Below, in pieces: positions 8,469-17,631 of a stretch of 64,000 bases of DNA. Position numbers and translations under genes: made by a program. Within the stretch, counting starts at the first letter, position 1. Each line of letters starts with the position of its first letter. The notes beneath the pieces are model-generated. The model was not told the DNA's origin. It searched no databases and worked only from the letters and a program-made list of their open reading frames with translations. Source of the stretch: JAVWMQ01 sp036646055 (GTDB taxonomy: Bacteria; Bacillota; Clostridia; Peptostreptococcales; Anaerovoracaceae); assembly GCA_036646055.1 (NCBI GenBank), contig JAVXMY010000001.1, positions 186,001 through 250,000 on the forward strand, in the 5' to 3' direction.

Positions 8469-9755
8469 TTACTTAATATTGTAAAATGCATCCATACCTG
8501 CATAAATTGCAGTCTCACCTAGAACGTCTTCGATTCTTAATAACTGGTTATACTTAGCAATTCTATCTGTTCTAGATAAAGATCCTGTCTTAATCTGTCC
8601 AGCATTTAATCCAACTACAATATCTGCAATAGTAGTATCTTCTGTTTCTCCACTTCTGTGTGAAACTACTGCTGTATATCCAGCTTTTTTAGCCATTTCA
8701 ATTGCATCAAATGTTTCTGTTAAAGTACCGATTTGGTTAACCTTAATTAGAATTGAATTTGCAATTCCTTTTTCAATACCCTGGATTAATCTTTCAGTGT
8801 TTGTTACGAACAAGTCATCACCAACAATCTGAACCTTGTCTCCAAGTTTTTCAGTCATGATTTTCCATCCGTCCCAATCGTCTTCAGCAAAACCATCTTC
8901 AATTGAAATAATTGGGTATTTGTCACAAAGCATTTCGTAGTAAGCCGCTAATTCTTCTCCAGTCTTAACAACCCCTTCACCTGCTAAGTTGTAAACGTTT
9001 TTATCTGCATCATAGAATTCACTAGCTGCAGCATCTAATGCAATACGTACATCTGCACCTGGTTCATATCCAGCTCTCTTAATAGCTTCAATAATCACCT
9101 GAATCGCTTCTTCATTAGTCTTTAGGTTTGGAGCGAATCCGCCTTCATCACCAACTGCTGTATTTAATCCCTTTTCTTTTAGAACTGCTTTTAAACTATG
9201 GAAAACTTCAGCTCCACATCTTAAAGCTTCTCTAAATGATTCTGCACCAACTGGCATAATCATAAATTCCTGAATGTCAACAGTATTATCAGCGTGTGAT
9301 CCACCGTTTAATATATTCATCATTGGAGTAGGTAATGTTTTACCGTTAACTCCACCTAAGTACTGGAATAAAGGTAGGCCTACTGAATCAGCTGCAGCTC
9401 TTGCTACTGCCATTGATACTCCTAAAATAGCATTTGCGCCTAACTTACCTTTGTTTGGTGTTCCATCTAACTCAATTAAGAAGTTGTCTAATCCAATCTG
9501 GTCAAATGGGTCCATTCCCATAATTTCTTCTGCAATAATGTCGTTTACATTTTCTACAGCCTTAAGTGTACCTTTACCTAAGTATCTGTCTTTGTCTCCG
9601 TCTCTTAATTCAACAGCTTCATGTATACCTGTTGATGCTCCAGATGGAACGATTGCTCTTCCTTCTGTGCCATCAGATAATAATACTTCTACTTCTACTG
9701 TAGGATTTCCTCTTGAGTCAAGAACTTCTCTTGCTAATACGTCTTCAATAAACAT
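8469..9755 (-). CDS. eno: Enolase
   Basis: 428 aa, full length. Converts 2-phosphoglycerate to phosphoenolpyruvate. Motifs: 'REVLDSRGNPTVEVEV' at the N-terminus, 'PSGASTGIHEA' (mobile loop Ser), Glu in 'GDEGGFAPNL', metal Asp/Glu in 'DAAASEF', 'SIEDGFAEDDW' and 'VGDDLFVTN', catalytic Lys in 'LIKVNQIGTLTET', and the signature 'SHRSGETEDTTIAD'. Follows tpiA by 9 bases, so cotranscribed with it. No phosphoglycerate mutase gene lies between tpiA and eno, unlike the usual clostridial order. Confidence 0.96.
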   Translation of the reverse strand: MFIEDVLAREVLDSRGNPTVEVEVLLSDGTEGRAIVPSGASTGIHEAVELRDGDKDRYLGKGTLKAVENVNDIIAEEIMGMDPFDQIGLDNFLIELDGTPNKGKLGANAILGVSMAVARAAADSVGLPLFQYLGGVNGKTLPTPMMNILNGGSHADNTVDIQEFMIMPVGAESFREALRCGAEVFHSLKAVLKEKGLNTAVGDEGGFAPNLKTNEEAIQVIIEAIKRAGYEPGADVRIALDAAASEFYDADKNVYNLAGEGVVKTGEELAAYYEMLCDKYPIISIEDGFAEDDWDGWKIMTEKLGDKVQIVGDDLFVTNTERLIQGIEKGIANSILIKVNQIGTLTETFDAIEMAKKAGYTAVVSHRSGETEDTTIADIVVGLNAGQIKTGSLSRTDRIAKYNQLLRIEDVLGETAIYAGMDAFYNIK

Positions 9756-9764
9756 TTTTTCCTC

Positions 9765-10511
9765 CTAAAAATCAATAATTTCAATAAAATCTGTTGGCTT
9801 TAAGCTAGCTCCGCCTACTAAAGCCCCATCTATTTCACCCATATTCATAATTTCTGTTGCGTTAGCAGGTTTAACACTGCCACCATACTGAATTGTTACC
9901 ATATCTGCAACATCTTCATTATATAATTCTGTGATTACATCTCTAACATATCCACAAATTTCATCAGCCTGTTCAGGTGTTGCTGTTCTACCTGTACCAA
10001 TAGCCCAAACAGGTTCGTATGCAACTGTAATTTTAGAAACTTTGTCTGCATCTAAACCTTTTAGTCCTCCGACTAACTGAGTTTTTACAACATAAAAAGC
10101 CTTTTCCCCATCTCTTTCTTCAAGAGATTCTCCTACACATAAGATGGGAAGAATTGAAGTTTCATATAGTTTATGTAACTTCTTATTTACAGTTTCATCT
10201 GTCTCACCAAAGTACTGTCTTCTTTCAGAGTGACCAACAATGCAGTAATCCACACCGATTTCTTCTAACATCTTTGCTGAAATCTCTCCAGTAAATGCAC
10301 CTTCATCTTGGAAGTGCACATTCTGTGCTCCAACTTTAATATTTGTACCCTTAAAAGCTTCAACTAATGTTTGTAGTTGTAAGTAAGGTGCACAAATTGC
10401 TGTTTTAACATCTGTATCCTTATATAAAGTTTTAAATTCATCTGCGAATGTCTGTGCCTGCTCAATATTCTTAAACATTTTCCAGTTTCCCGCAATAAAT
10501 GGTATTCTCAT
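9765..10511 (-). CDS. tpiA: Triosephosphate isomerase
   Basis: 248 aa, full length. Interconverts glyceraldehyde-3-phosphate and dihydroxyacetone phosphate. Active-site residues are visible: Asn and Lys in 'AGNWKM', His in 'VGHSERRQ', Glu in 'YEPVWAIGTGRTA', and the phosphate loop 'YGGSVKPANA' with 'GALVGGASL'. Nine bases separate it from pgk and from eno; part of the glycolytic operon. Confidence 0.96.
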   Translation of the reverse strand: MRIPFIAGNWKMFKNIEQAQTFADEFKTLYKDTDVKTAICAPYLQLQTLVEAFKGTNIKVGAQNVHFQDEGAFTGEISAKMLEEIGVDYCIVGHSERRQYFGETDETVNKKLHKLYETSILPILCVGESLEERDGEKAFYVVKTQLVGGLKGLDADKVSKITVAYEPVWAIGTGRTATPEQADEICGYVRDVITELYNEDVADMVTIQYGGSVKPANATEIMNMGEIDGALVGGASLKPTDFIEIIDF

Positions 10512-10520
10512 TTTTACCTC

Positions 10521-11705
10521 CTATTTATCCTGAAGAACTGCAATACCTGGTAACTCTTTACCTTCTAGGTATTCCATTGACGCACCTCCACCAGTAGAAA
10601 TATGGCTCATTTCTTTTACAAGTCCAAATTTTTCTACAGCTGCAGCTGAATCCCCACCACCAATAATTGTAATTGCATCGCTTACAGCTAAGGCTTCTGC
10701 AATGCCTCTTGTACCGCCTTCAAAATTTGACATTTCGAATACGCCTACTGGTCCATTCCAAACAATTGTTTTTGCCTTTGCTATTTCAGTCTTAAATAGT
10801 TCCACAGTTTCAGGTCCAATATCCATTCCCATCATATCATTTGGAATTTCATTGGCCTTAACAACTTTACGCTCTGAATTATTATCAAATTCCTTTGCGC
10901 AAACTGTGTCAATTGGAATCAACATTGATACACCCATTTTTTCGGCTTTTTCCATTAGTGATTTTGCTAAATCTATACTTTCAACATCAAGTAATGATTT
11001 TCCGATTTCGTATCCTTTAGCTTTTAAGAATGTATATGCCATTCCTCCACCAATAATTAAAGAATCTACCTTAGTTAATAGGTTTTCAATTAATAAAATT
11101 TTATCGCTTACCTTTGCTCCACCCATAATGGCTAGAAGTGGTCTTGTTGGACTTTCTACTGCATTTCCTAAATACTTAACTTCTTTTTCAATTAAGAATC
11201 CAGATACTGCCGGTAGAAATTCTGCCAATCCTGCTGTAGAGCAGTGAGCTCTGTGTGCCGTACCAAAAGCGTCGTTTACAAAGATTTCACCAAGCTTAGC
11301 TAACTCTTCTGTAAATACTCTTTCGTTCTTAGTTTCTTCTTTTCTATATCTTGTATTTTCTAGTAACTGAACTTCTCCATCCTTTAGATTTAAAGCCGTT
11401 GCAATTACTTCTTCATTTACTACAGCATCAGCTGGAATAAATTTAACATCTCTACCAATAAGAGTTCCTAATCTTTTTGCAACAGGTGCTAAAGTATACT
11501 CTGGCTTTGGTTCACCTTTAGGTCTACCCATATGAGACATTACAATTACTCTTGCGCCATTTTCAATTAAATAATTAAGTGTAGGAAGAGCTGCTCTAAT
11601 TCTAACATCATCTGTAATTTTTCCATCTGCCATAGGAACATTAAAATCACATCTAACAAGTACTCTTCTTCCCTTTACATCAATATCTCTTACTGTTTTT
11701 TTCAT
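10521..11705 (-). CDS. pgk: Phosphoglycerate kinase
   Basis: 394 aa, full length. Transfers the 1-phosphate of 1,3-bisphosphoglycerate to ADP. Signature 'GRRVLVRCDFNVPM' at the N-terminus, 'MSHMGRPKGEP', substrate Arg in 'ENTRYRKEE', 'FGTAHRAHCST', nucleotide site 'MGGAKVSDKI' and the C-terminal 'GGGDSAAAVEKFG' and 'STGGGASMEYLEG'. Separated from gap by 80 bases that hold a strong stem-loop, so its level may be set differently from gap. Confidence 0.96.
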   Translation of the reverse strand: MKKTVRDIDVKGRRVLVRCDFNVPMADGKITDDVRIRAALPTLNYLIENGARVIVMSHMGRPKGEPKPEYTLAPVAKRLGTLIGRDVKFIPADAVVNEEVIATALNLKDGEVQLLENTRYRKEETKNERVFTEELAKLGEIFVNDAFGTAHRAHCSTAGLAEFLPAVSGFLIEKEVKYLGNAVESPTRPLLAIMGGAKVSDKILLIENLLTKVDSLIIGGGMAYTFLKAKGYEIGKSLLDVESIDLAKSLMEKAEKMGVSMLIPIDTVCAKEFDNNSERKVVKANEIPNDMMGMDIGPETVELFKTEIAKAKTIVWNGPVGVFEMSNFEGGTRGIAEALAVSDAITIIGGGDSAAAVEKFGLVKEMSHISTGGGASMEYLEGKELPGIAVLQDK

Positions 11706-11744
11706 GTTTTACCTCTAAAAATCTACACTAAAATTTTCGTATAA

Positions 11745-11772
11745 TATGCCGCATTGTTTAAAATGCGGCATA
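11745..11772 (-). other. Stem-loop in the gap-pgk intergenic space
   Basis: An 11-bp perfect stem (TATGCCGCATT / AATGCGGCATA, loop of 6) without a T run on the - strand. It is more likely an mRNA-processing or stabilising hairpin that lets gap mRNA accumulate above pgk than a full terminator. Confidence 0.55.
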
Positions 11773-11785
11773 ACATAATTCAATA

Positions 11786-12799
11786 CTATTTGTTGTCAAC
11801 TGAATGCATGTGTTTCATTAAGTCTAACACCTTGCTTGAATAACCATATTCATTATCATAGAATGAAATTAGTTTGAAGAAGTGTTCATTTAGCTGAATT
11901 CCTTCTCTAGCATCAAAGATTGATGTGCAAGGATCTCCAATGAAATCTCCAGATACAACTTCGTCATCTACATATTCAAGGATATCCTTCATTGTAGTTT
12001 CAGAAGCTTCCTTAACCTTAGCACAGATTTCTTCGTATGTAGCAGGTTTTTCTGTTACGATGTTTAAGTCAACTAAAGATACGTCTGCAGTTGGAATTCT
12101 ATATGAAATACCTGTCATTTTTCCCTTTAGTTCAGGAATAACTAAACCAACAGCTTTAGCCGCACCTGTTGTTGATGGAATAATATTTCCAAAAACAGAT
12201 CTGCCTGTTCTCCAGTCCTTGTTTGAACGAGCATCAACAACTTTTTGCTTTGAAGTTGCAGCATGGATTGTTGACATTAGTCCTTCTTTAATTCCCCAGT
12301 TATCGTTAATAACTTTAGCAATAGGAGCTAGGCAGTTAGTTGTGCAAGATGCATTTGAAACTACCTGATATTCTTTTTTGTAATCTTCATGGTTAACACC
12401 CATAACAAAAGTAGGGCTGTCATCTTTAGCAGGTGCAGAAATAACTACTTTCTTAGCTCCAGCTTTAATGTGGTCCATTGCCTTTTCAGTTGTTGTGTAA
12501 GCACCAGTACCTTCTACAATATACTCAGCTCCACATTTAGCCCAAGGAATGTTAACAGCTTCGTTTTCTGAATACACTGGAACCTTCTTACCATCAATAA
12601 CGATTCCTTCTTCATATGTTTCTAAACTCTTTGGGAATCTTCCAAATGTTGAGTCATATTTTAGTTGATAAACTAAGTAATCTAAATCCGCATTTCTAAC
12701 GTTGATTCCACAAATTTCGATATCTTTATCGTCCATTGCCGCACGAATAACTACTCTACTAATACGACCAAATCCACTAATACCAACTTTTACTGACAT
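11786..12799 (-). CDS. gap: Glyceraldehyde-3-phosphate dehydrogenase, type I
   Basis: 337 aa, full length. Oxidises glyceraldehyde-3-phosphate with NAD+ and phosphate. N-terminal dinucleotide fold 'VGISGFGRISRVVIRAA', catalytic Cys in 'SNASCTTNCLAP', 'TIHAATSKQKVVD', sugar-phosphate Arg residues near 'RTGRSVFGNIIPSTTGAAKA' and C-terminal 'FYDNEYGYSSKVLDL'. The start at 12799 has an AAGGAGGAC-type site. Lies 66 bases downstream of rpoN, heading the glycolytic genes. Confidence 0.95.
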   Translation of the reverse strand: MSVKVGISGFGRISRVVIRAAMDDKDIEICGINVRNADLDYLVYQLKYDSTFGRFPKSLETYEEGIVIDGKKVPVYSENEAVNIPWAKCGAEYIVEGTGAYTTTEKAMDHIKAGAKKVVISAPAKDDSPTFVMGVNHEDYKKEYQVVSNASCTTNCLAPIAKVINDNWGIKEGLMSTIHAATSKQKVVDARSNKDWRTGRSVFGNIIPSTTGAAKAVGLVIPELKGKMTGISYRIPTADVSLVDLNIVTEKPATYEEICAKVKEASETTMKDILEYVDDEVVSGDFIGDPCTSIFDAREGIQLNEHFFKLISFYDNEYGYSSKVLDLMKHMHSVDNK

Positions 12800-12865
12800 A
12801 ATGTCCTCCTTATGTTCTTGTTACTTTATCTTGCTTTAATTTATTTAATAAATATATTAACTATA

Positions 12866-14245
12866 TTAATATCTTTTTCGTTTAGACGAACTAGGTATAT
12901 TAAGTTCATCTCTGTATTTTGCAACAGTTCTTCTGGAAATATCCATTCCTCTTTCAACCAATATATTTACAATTTTCTGATCGCTTAATGGAGACTTAGG
13001 GTCTTCACTATCAACTAAATCTTTTATATGGCTTTTTACACTTTTTGATGAAATATTTTCACCTTGGCTCTGCACCCCTGCCGAAAAGAAATATTTTAAT
13101 TCGAACATTCCTCTGTGACAATCTAAGTACTTACCATTTATTGTTCTACTAACTGTAGACTCGTGTATCTCTAATTCTTCTGAAACATCTTTTAGTGTCA
13201 TTGTTTTCAAAAACTTCTCTCCATTTTTGAAAAACTCTTGCTGCTTTTTAACTATAGTCTTAGCAACATTTAAAATAGTTTGTTTCCTCTGTTCAATACT
13301 TCTCATTAGCCAAACAGCTGAATCAACTCTTTCAGTTAAATATTCTATAAGCTGAGTATCTGTTTTCTCTTGCTTTAATAGTTTTTCATAATATGAACTA
13401 ACCATTAGCCTTGGCATACTGTTATCATTTGATATAACTACATATTCACCATTTATTTCTTTAACTATAATATCCGGAACAATATATCTAGTCTCGCTTT
13501 TAGGCGCAAACTGTAACCCTGGTCTAGGCTCTAATTTTTTTATTTCATCACGAATTTCTTGGACTTGCATAACTGTAATATTCAGCTTCTTGGCAATGGC
13601 AGTTAATTTATTTTCTGCTAACTGGTCCATATAATTGTCAAGTACTGTTTCAGTTTCGTAACTTAATATTCCCCTTTGCTCCATTTGTCTTTTTAGACAA
13701 TCAGCAAGGGAAGTAGCACAAATTCCAATTGGATCAAAGTTTTGTATAACTTCAACCACATCACCTACTACATCTTCCTTAACCTTTAATAGTTTTGATA
13801 CATCCGAAATAGACAATGTCATATATCCATTATCATCAAGACTTTCTATTATAAATTTGCCTACACGTCTTAGCCCTTTGTCTTTTATTGCAAATTGCAA
13901 CTGAAAGGATAAGTGTTCCTGTAATGAAACTCCCGCAGCAACATATTTCTCATAAGAGTTATCTTCATCGCTGCCATCATAAGAGGAACCATCATAATTC
14001 GAATCTTTATTACCTTTGCCATATCCATAGTCTTCTAAGTATTCAGCTAAAGCATCATCTTTCTTACTTGAATCTGAGTCTTCACCTGTAGTACTTTCTA
14101 AAACAGGATTTGATAATAGTTGTTCTTGTACATAAGAATTCAATTCCTGAGTGTTATACTGCAATATTTTTATCGCTTGTATAAGTTCAGGAGTCATAAC
14201 TAGTTTCTGCTCTTGTGAAATTGTTAAATCGTATCCTAGTTTCAT
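12866..14245 (-). CDS. rpoN: RNA polymerase sigma-54 factor
   Basis: 459 aa. Region I is Gln/Leu-rich ('ISQEQKLVMTPELIQAIKIL', interaction with enhancer-binding proteins), followed by a Ser/Asp/Tyr-rich acidic stretch (residues ~55-95), the core-binding region, the helix-turn-helix ('LKDVSEELEIHESTVSRT') and the RpoN box 'ISRRTVAKYRDEL' near the C-terminus, which reads the -24 promoter element. Directs genes for nitrogen, amino acid or carbon use that need ATP-driven activators; none of those activators is in this window. Position just before gap is seen in several Clostridia, where other species have the cggR regulator. Confidence 0.94.
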   Translation of the reverse strand: MKLGYDLTISQEQKLVMTPELIQAIKILQYNTQELNSYVQEQLLSNPVLESTTGEDSDSSKKDDALAEYLEDYGYGKGNKDSNYDGSSYDGSDEDNSYEKYVAAGVSLQEHLSFQLQFAIKDKGLRRVGKFIIESLDDNGYMTLSISDVSKLLKVKEDVVGDVVEVIQNFDPIGICATSLADCLKRQMEQRGILSYETETVLDNYMDQLAENKLTAIAKKLNITVMQVQEIRDEIKKLEPRPGLQFAPKSETRYIVPDIIVKEINGEYVVISNDNSMPRLMVSSYYEKLLKQEKTDTQLIEYLTERVDSAVWLMRSIEQRKQTILNVAKTIVKKQQEFFKNGEKFLKTMTLKDVSEELEIHESTVSRTINGKYLDCHRGMFELKYFFSAGVQSQGENISSKSVKSHIKDLVDSEDPKSPLSDQKIVNILVERGMDISRRTVAKYRDELNIPSSSKRKRY

Positions 14246-14282
14246 TTTTACAGTCCTCTATTTATTATATCACAAATACTCT

Positions 14283-14753
14283 CTATTTCAACCCTGGATA
14301 ACCTAGTTGTCTTAATGCTTCAAATATAATAATATTTGCACAATTTGACAAATTCAGTGACCTTAATCTTGTATCTGCGCTCATTGGTATTCTAATAGCC
14401 TTTTCTTTATGAGCTGCAATAAAATCCTTTGGCAAACCTTTAGTTTCTCTGCCAAATAAAATCATATCGCCATCCTTATATTCTACCTTATCATAAAAGT
14501 TTCCACCCTTAGTTGTTGCTAGAAACATTCTCTTATCTTTATGGACTTCCATAAATTCGTCTAAACTTTTATATATGTGTAAATCAACATGCTCCCAATA
14601 GTCAAGACCTGCCCTCTTAACACTTTTATCATCAATGGAAAACCCCAGTGGTTCTACTAAATGTAAGGAAACATTTGTGGCAGCACAGGTTCTAGCAATA
14701 TTTCCTGTGTTTGGTGGTATTTCTGGTTCTACTAATACTATATTTAATGACAT
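14283..14753 (-). CDS. trmL: tRNA (cytidine/uridine-34-2'-O)-methyltransferase
   Basis: 156 aa SPOUT-class methyltransferase, full length for TrmL. Motifs: 'LVEPEIPPNTGNIARTCA' at the N-terminus, 'LFGRETKGLP' (SAM knot) and 'IPMSADTRLRSLNLSNCANI' at the C-terminus. Methylates the ribose of the wobble base in certain leucine tRNAs using SAM. Followed 37 bases later by rpoN, with which it may share a transcript. Confidence 0.93.
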   Translation of the reverse strand: MSLNIVLVEPEIPPNTGNIARTCAATNVSLHLVEPLGFSIDDKSVKRAGLDYWEHVDLHIYKSLDEFMEVHKDKRMFLATTKGGNFYDKVEYKDGDMILFGRETKGLPKDFIAAHKEKAIRIPMSADTRLRSLNLSNCANIIIFEALRQLGYPGLK

Positions 14754-14810
14754 TTTCTATATCTCCTTTTACTATCTTACTCTATAATAATAAATTTTTG
14801 CAACTTTATA

Positions 14811-14839
14811 AAGACAAATTTGCAAATCTAGTATATAAT
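14811..14839 (+). promoter_or_regulatory. Promoter candidate for hom
   Basis: AAGACA and TATAAT separated by 17 bases, 37 bases before the hom start, in the divergent trmL-hom gap. hom itself has AGGAGG eight bases before its ATG. Confidence 0.5.
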
Positions 14840-14875
14840 TCTATAGATAACGACATTTTTTAGGAGGTAATAACA

Positions 14876-15850
14876 ATGAAAACAGTAAAAGTTGGTCTAT
14901 TAGGGTTTGGAAATGTAGGTATGGGAACATACAAAACTTTAGAAATGAATAAGGACCATATCAAGAAACAGACAGGCGTAGATATTGAAATTACAAAAAT
15001 ATTAGTGAGTAATATCAATAAAGATAGAGGCGTTGCCTTACCTGATAGGACACTTACGACAAATGCTGATGACATTTTAAACAATAAAGATATAGATATT
15101 GTAGTAGAAGTTTTAGGCGGAATTGAACCTGCATCTTCTTACATGCTAAAGGCACTTAACAATGGTAAACATGTAGCTACAGCTAACAAGGCTGCTGTTG
15201 CAGAAAACTTTGCAGCACTAAATGAAGCTGCTAAAAATAATAATGTTCTTCTTAAATTAGAAGCTTGTGTTGCTGGAGGAATTCCAATCCTTCACCCACT
15301 AACAACTGTTTTACAGGCCAACCAATTTGATGAAATTCTTGGAATTTTAAACGGAACAACAAATTATATAATGACTCAGATGACTGAATTCGGATTAGAT
15401 TATAACGATGTACTTAAAGACGCTCAGGAAAAAGGTTTTGCAGAAGCTGATCCAACTGCTGACGTTGAAGGACTTGATGTAGCCAACAAGCTATCAATTT
15501 TAATGGCACTTGCATTTGATAAGTATGTACATCCAAGTGATATTCCAACAGTAGGCATTTCAAAAATCACACCGGAAGAAATTCAGGCAGCAAAAGAAGA
15601 AAACTGTAAAATCAAGCTAATTGCTTCAGCGAAAAAAGTTGGAGATAACCTTGAATATGAAGTAAAACCAATGAAACTTCCAGTTGATCACCCACTAGCT
15701 GGTGTAAGCAATGAATTTAATGCAGTATTTGTTAAGGGTAACGCTGTAGACGATTTAATGTTCTATGGTAAAGGCGCAGGTCCTCTACCAACAGGTTCTG
15801 CTGTTATGGGAGACGTACTAGAAATTGCCAAGGTAGTTGCTAAGGCCTAA
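14876..15850 (+). CDS. hom: Homoserine dehydrogenase (short form without ACT domain)
   Basis: 324 aa. Reduces aspartate semialdehyde to homoserine with NAD(P)H on the way to threonine and methionine. The Rossmann start 'GLLGFGNVGMGTYKTL', 'EVLGGIEPA', Lys in 'ATANKAAVAE', catalytic-domain motif 'GILNGTTNYIMTQM' and 'DPTADVEGLDVANKL' are all present. The common C-terminal ACT regulatory domain is absent, so threonine feedback through that domain is not expected. One of only two genes read on the + strand in this window. Only 65 bases separate it from the SEC-C gene, which may be cotranscribed; aspartate kinase and threonine synthase are not nearby. Confidence 0.93.
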   Translation: MKTVKVGLLGFGNVGMGTYKTLEMNKDHIKKQTGVDIEITKILVSNINKDRGVALPDRTLTTNADDILNNKDIDIVVEVLGGIEPASSYMLKALNNGKHVATANKAAVAENFAALNEAAKNNNVLLKLEACVAGGIPILHPLTTVLQANQFDEILGILNGTTNYIMTQMTEFGLDYNDVLKDAQEKGFAEADPTADVEGLDVANKLSILMALAFDKYVHPSDIPTVGISKITPEEIQAAKEENCKIKLIASAKKVGDNLEYEVKPMKLPVDHPLAGVSNEFNAVFVKGNAVDDLMFYGKGAGPLPTGSAVMGDVLEIAKVVAKA

Positions 15851-15915
15851 ATTTAAAAGTATAATAATCAGCATATATGCTGACAAATAAACAAATCTAA
15901 GGAGGAATTGATTTA

Positions 15916-16410
15916 ATGTCAATTAAAAAAGAATGGACTTCTCTACTAGAGGGTCAAACAGAAGAAACATTTGAAAAGTTTTGGGAAGAATATAGCGGTG
16001 CAGAAACTAAAATCTACACAGATATTCTAAATAACAAAATGGAAAAATTCCAAGGCAAAATGGAAGAATTAGCTGCTAAATATGAAGTACGACCAGTAAT
16101 CTTCATGGGATTTCTAGATGGGATTTCAACAAGTTTAAGAAATGAAATCAACCTAGACGAAATCACTCTTGAAAGCCAGATTGATTTAGATATTGATTTA
16201 GAAAAACTATTCTTCAATATGTTAAAAGCAGATGCAGACTACCTATTCACATTAGAGCAGTGGGACAGCATCCTAACAGAAGATAGAAAAATGGAAATTG
16301 TTGATGAATACAGAAGATCAAGAACTGTTGTCAAAGGTGAAAAAATCGGCAGAAACGATCCATGTCCATGTGGCAGTGGCAAGAAATACAAGAAGTGTTG
16401 CGGCAGATAG
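15916..16410 (+). CDS. SEC-C metal-binding domain protein
   Basis: 164 aa. The C-terminal 20 residues are a SEC-C zinc motif ('RNDPCPCGSGKKYKKCC') as found at the end of SecA and in many stand-alone proteins. The first ~130 residues are helical and acidic with no family recognised; they contain 'ISTSLRNEINLDEITLESQ'. Good ribosome site (AAGGAGGAATTG). The motif suggests zinc-dependent contact with nucleic acid or SecB-like partners, but function is unknown. A terminator follows directly. Confidence 0.85.
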   Translation: MSIKKEWTSLLEGQTEETFEKFWEEYSGAETKIYTDILNNKMEKFQGKMEELAAKYEVRPVIFMGFLDGISTSLRNEINLDEITLESQIDLDIDLEKLFFNMLKADADYLFTLEQWDSILTEDRKMEIVDEYRRSRTVVKGEKIGRNDPCPCGSGKKYKKCCGR

Positions 16411-16446
16411 TAAGCCTATAAATACCAAAACATATACTTACAAAAC

Positions 16447-16476
16447 AAAAGGATTTACAATTTAGTAAATCCTTTT
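16447..16476. terminator. Bidirectional terminator between convergent genes
   Basis: A 12-bp stem (AAAAGGATTTAC / GTAAATCCTTTT, loop of 6) with T runs in both senses. It serves the + strand SEC-C gene and the - strand B3/B4 gene, which ends 8 bases away. Confidence 0.9.
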
Positions 16477-16483
16477 TAACTAT

Positions 16484-17185
16484 CTAAAATTCAAACTCTC
16501 TGTTGTCTTTATCAACAAATCCAACTACAACTTGAGAAAGGCCAAAAACCTCTTTAACTAAAGCTGCTAGTTGATCTCTAAGAGCAATTACATCTTGCTT
16601 GTTTTCAACAAATCCATCAATTGGAAAGAAAATATTTGTAGCATTCTCTGTAATCTTTCCATTCTCTCCCTGACGATGAATCCACATTCTGGTTTTTACA
16701 TCAGTCCCTGAAGCGTATACCACTTCCTCTTTGGAGATTTTTTCAGGAACAGTCTCACCAAATGGAATGAACTCATCCTCATCTGTACTATACCTAATTT
16801 CAATATCTCCCTCCATTTTGTCAATATTATGAGCGCCTAGTGGGATGAAATATTTAAGACTCATAGCATTGCCAAGGTCTACTAAAGGATTAATCACTGG
16901 AATATCATTACCCTTAGCTACTCTTTTAGCCAACGCTTCAATTGAGCACATATACTTATTTGGATTAATATCCAGTTTTCTAAAAGCTTCTCGATATAAG
17001 TTAATATTAAACTGTTCTCTAACATTTTTATCAAGCCATTCTGCCTTAACTCCAGCTACTGCATCCTTCAATAGCCTTTCAATTTCAGGATATTTTTTTG
17101 AATTGTCAATTCCTTTAGCAACAACAATACCAAAAACACCATTTTCTACTTTTTCAAAAAATCGTTCATCTACTTTAAATTTCAT
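16484..17185 (-). CDS. B3/B4 tRNA-binding domain protein
   Basis: 233 aa. Resembles the B3/B4 editing domain of phenylalanyl-tRNA synthetase beta chain as a free-standing protein: 'YREAFRKLDINPNKYMCSIEAL', 'VNPLVDLGNAMSLKYFIPLGAHN' (shown in parts in the protein) and 'GEVVYASG'-like strand 'EEVVYASGTDVKTRMW'. Related proteins may clear mischarged aminoacyl-tRNA, but this is inference. GGAGGGGG precedes the ATG. Followed upstream by the DUF1893 gene with a 26-base gap; probably one operon. Confidence 0.8.
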   Translation of the reverse strand: MKFKVDERFFEKVENGVFGIVVAKGIDNSKKYPEIERLLKDAVAGVKAEWLDKNVREQFNINLYREAFRKLDINPNKYMCSIEALAKRVAKGNDIPVINPLVDLGNAMSLKYFIPLGAHNIDKMEGDIEIRYSTDEDEFIPFGETVPEKISKEEVVYASGTDVKTRMWIHRQGENGKITENATNIFFPIDGFVENKQDVIALRDQLAALVKEVFGLSQVVVGFVDKDNREFEF

Positions 17186-17211
17186 GAATTTTCCCCCTCC
17201 ATTATATAAGT

Positions 17212-17631
17212 TTATTTTTTAATAGACCTAAGCTCTGCCACCTTCTCAAGTACTTTACATAAACCTTTTTCAATATTATCTTCGTCTAAAACCGACTTCT
17301 CCATAGGGCAAAGATCTGTTCCGTCCCTATTTATAATATTCTTTACCAATTTATCGTAAGTAAACTCCACACCAGCTGTTTCAAAAACCTTCATAGCTGG
17401 CTGACTAATTACCATACCATGGACCACTTTAGGCTGACCTGCCACTATAAACATAGCACTAGCCTTACCAATTACCTTATCACAAATATAAGCATCTTTA
17501 AGATGTCCCAGATTATAGTTTTTGATAATTGGAGAGACTCCTCTGTCAGTTTCTCGAAAAACCTGCTCATACTGTTTTATAATACAAGCTAGATTTTCTT
17601 CTATTAAAATTCTTCTAAGTTCCTTAATCAT
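17212..17631 (-). CDS. DUF1893 domain protein
   Basis: 139 aa. Matches DUF1893, a small family with a cytidine-deaminase-like fold: 'ENLACIIKQYEQVFRETDRGVSPI' region (read in parts), 'DAYICDKVIGKASAMFIV' and 'VHGMVISQPAMKVFE'. A Cys pair and Asp residues could bind metal, but the family has no proven activity. Its start overlaps the stop of the ECF S gene by 8 bases, so translation is probably coupled. Confidence 0.75.
   Translation of the reverse strand: MIKELRRILIEENLACIIKQYEQVFRETDRGVSPIIKNYNLGHLKDAYICDKVIGKASAMFIVAGQPKVVHGMVISQPAMKVFETAGVEFTYDKLVKNIINRDGTDLCPMEKSVLDEDNIEKGLCKVLEKVAELRSIKK

Noticed and set aside
10702..12368. Long + strand frames opposite pgk and gap
   Set aside because: They mirror highly conserved glycolytic genes on the - strand and show no homology signature.
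15871..15886. TCAGCATATATGCTGA palindrome after hom as terminator or operator
   Set aside because: No T run and no stem extension; hom and the SEC-C gene probably share a transcript.
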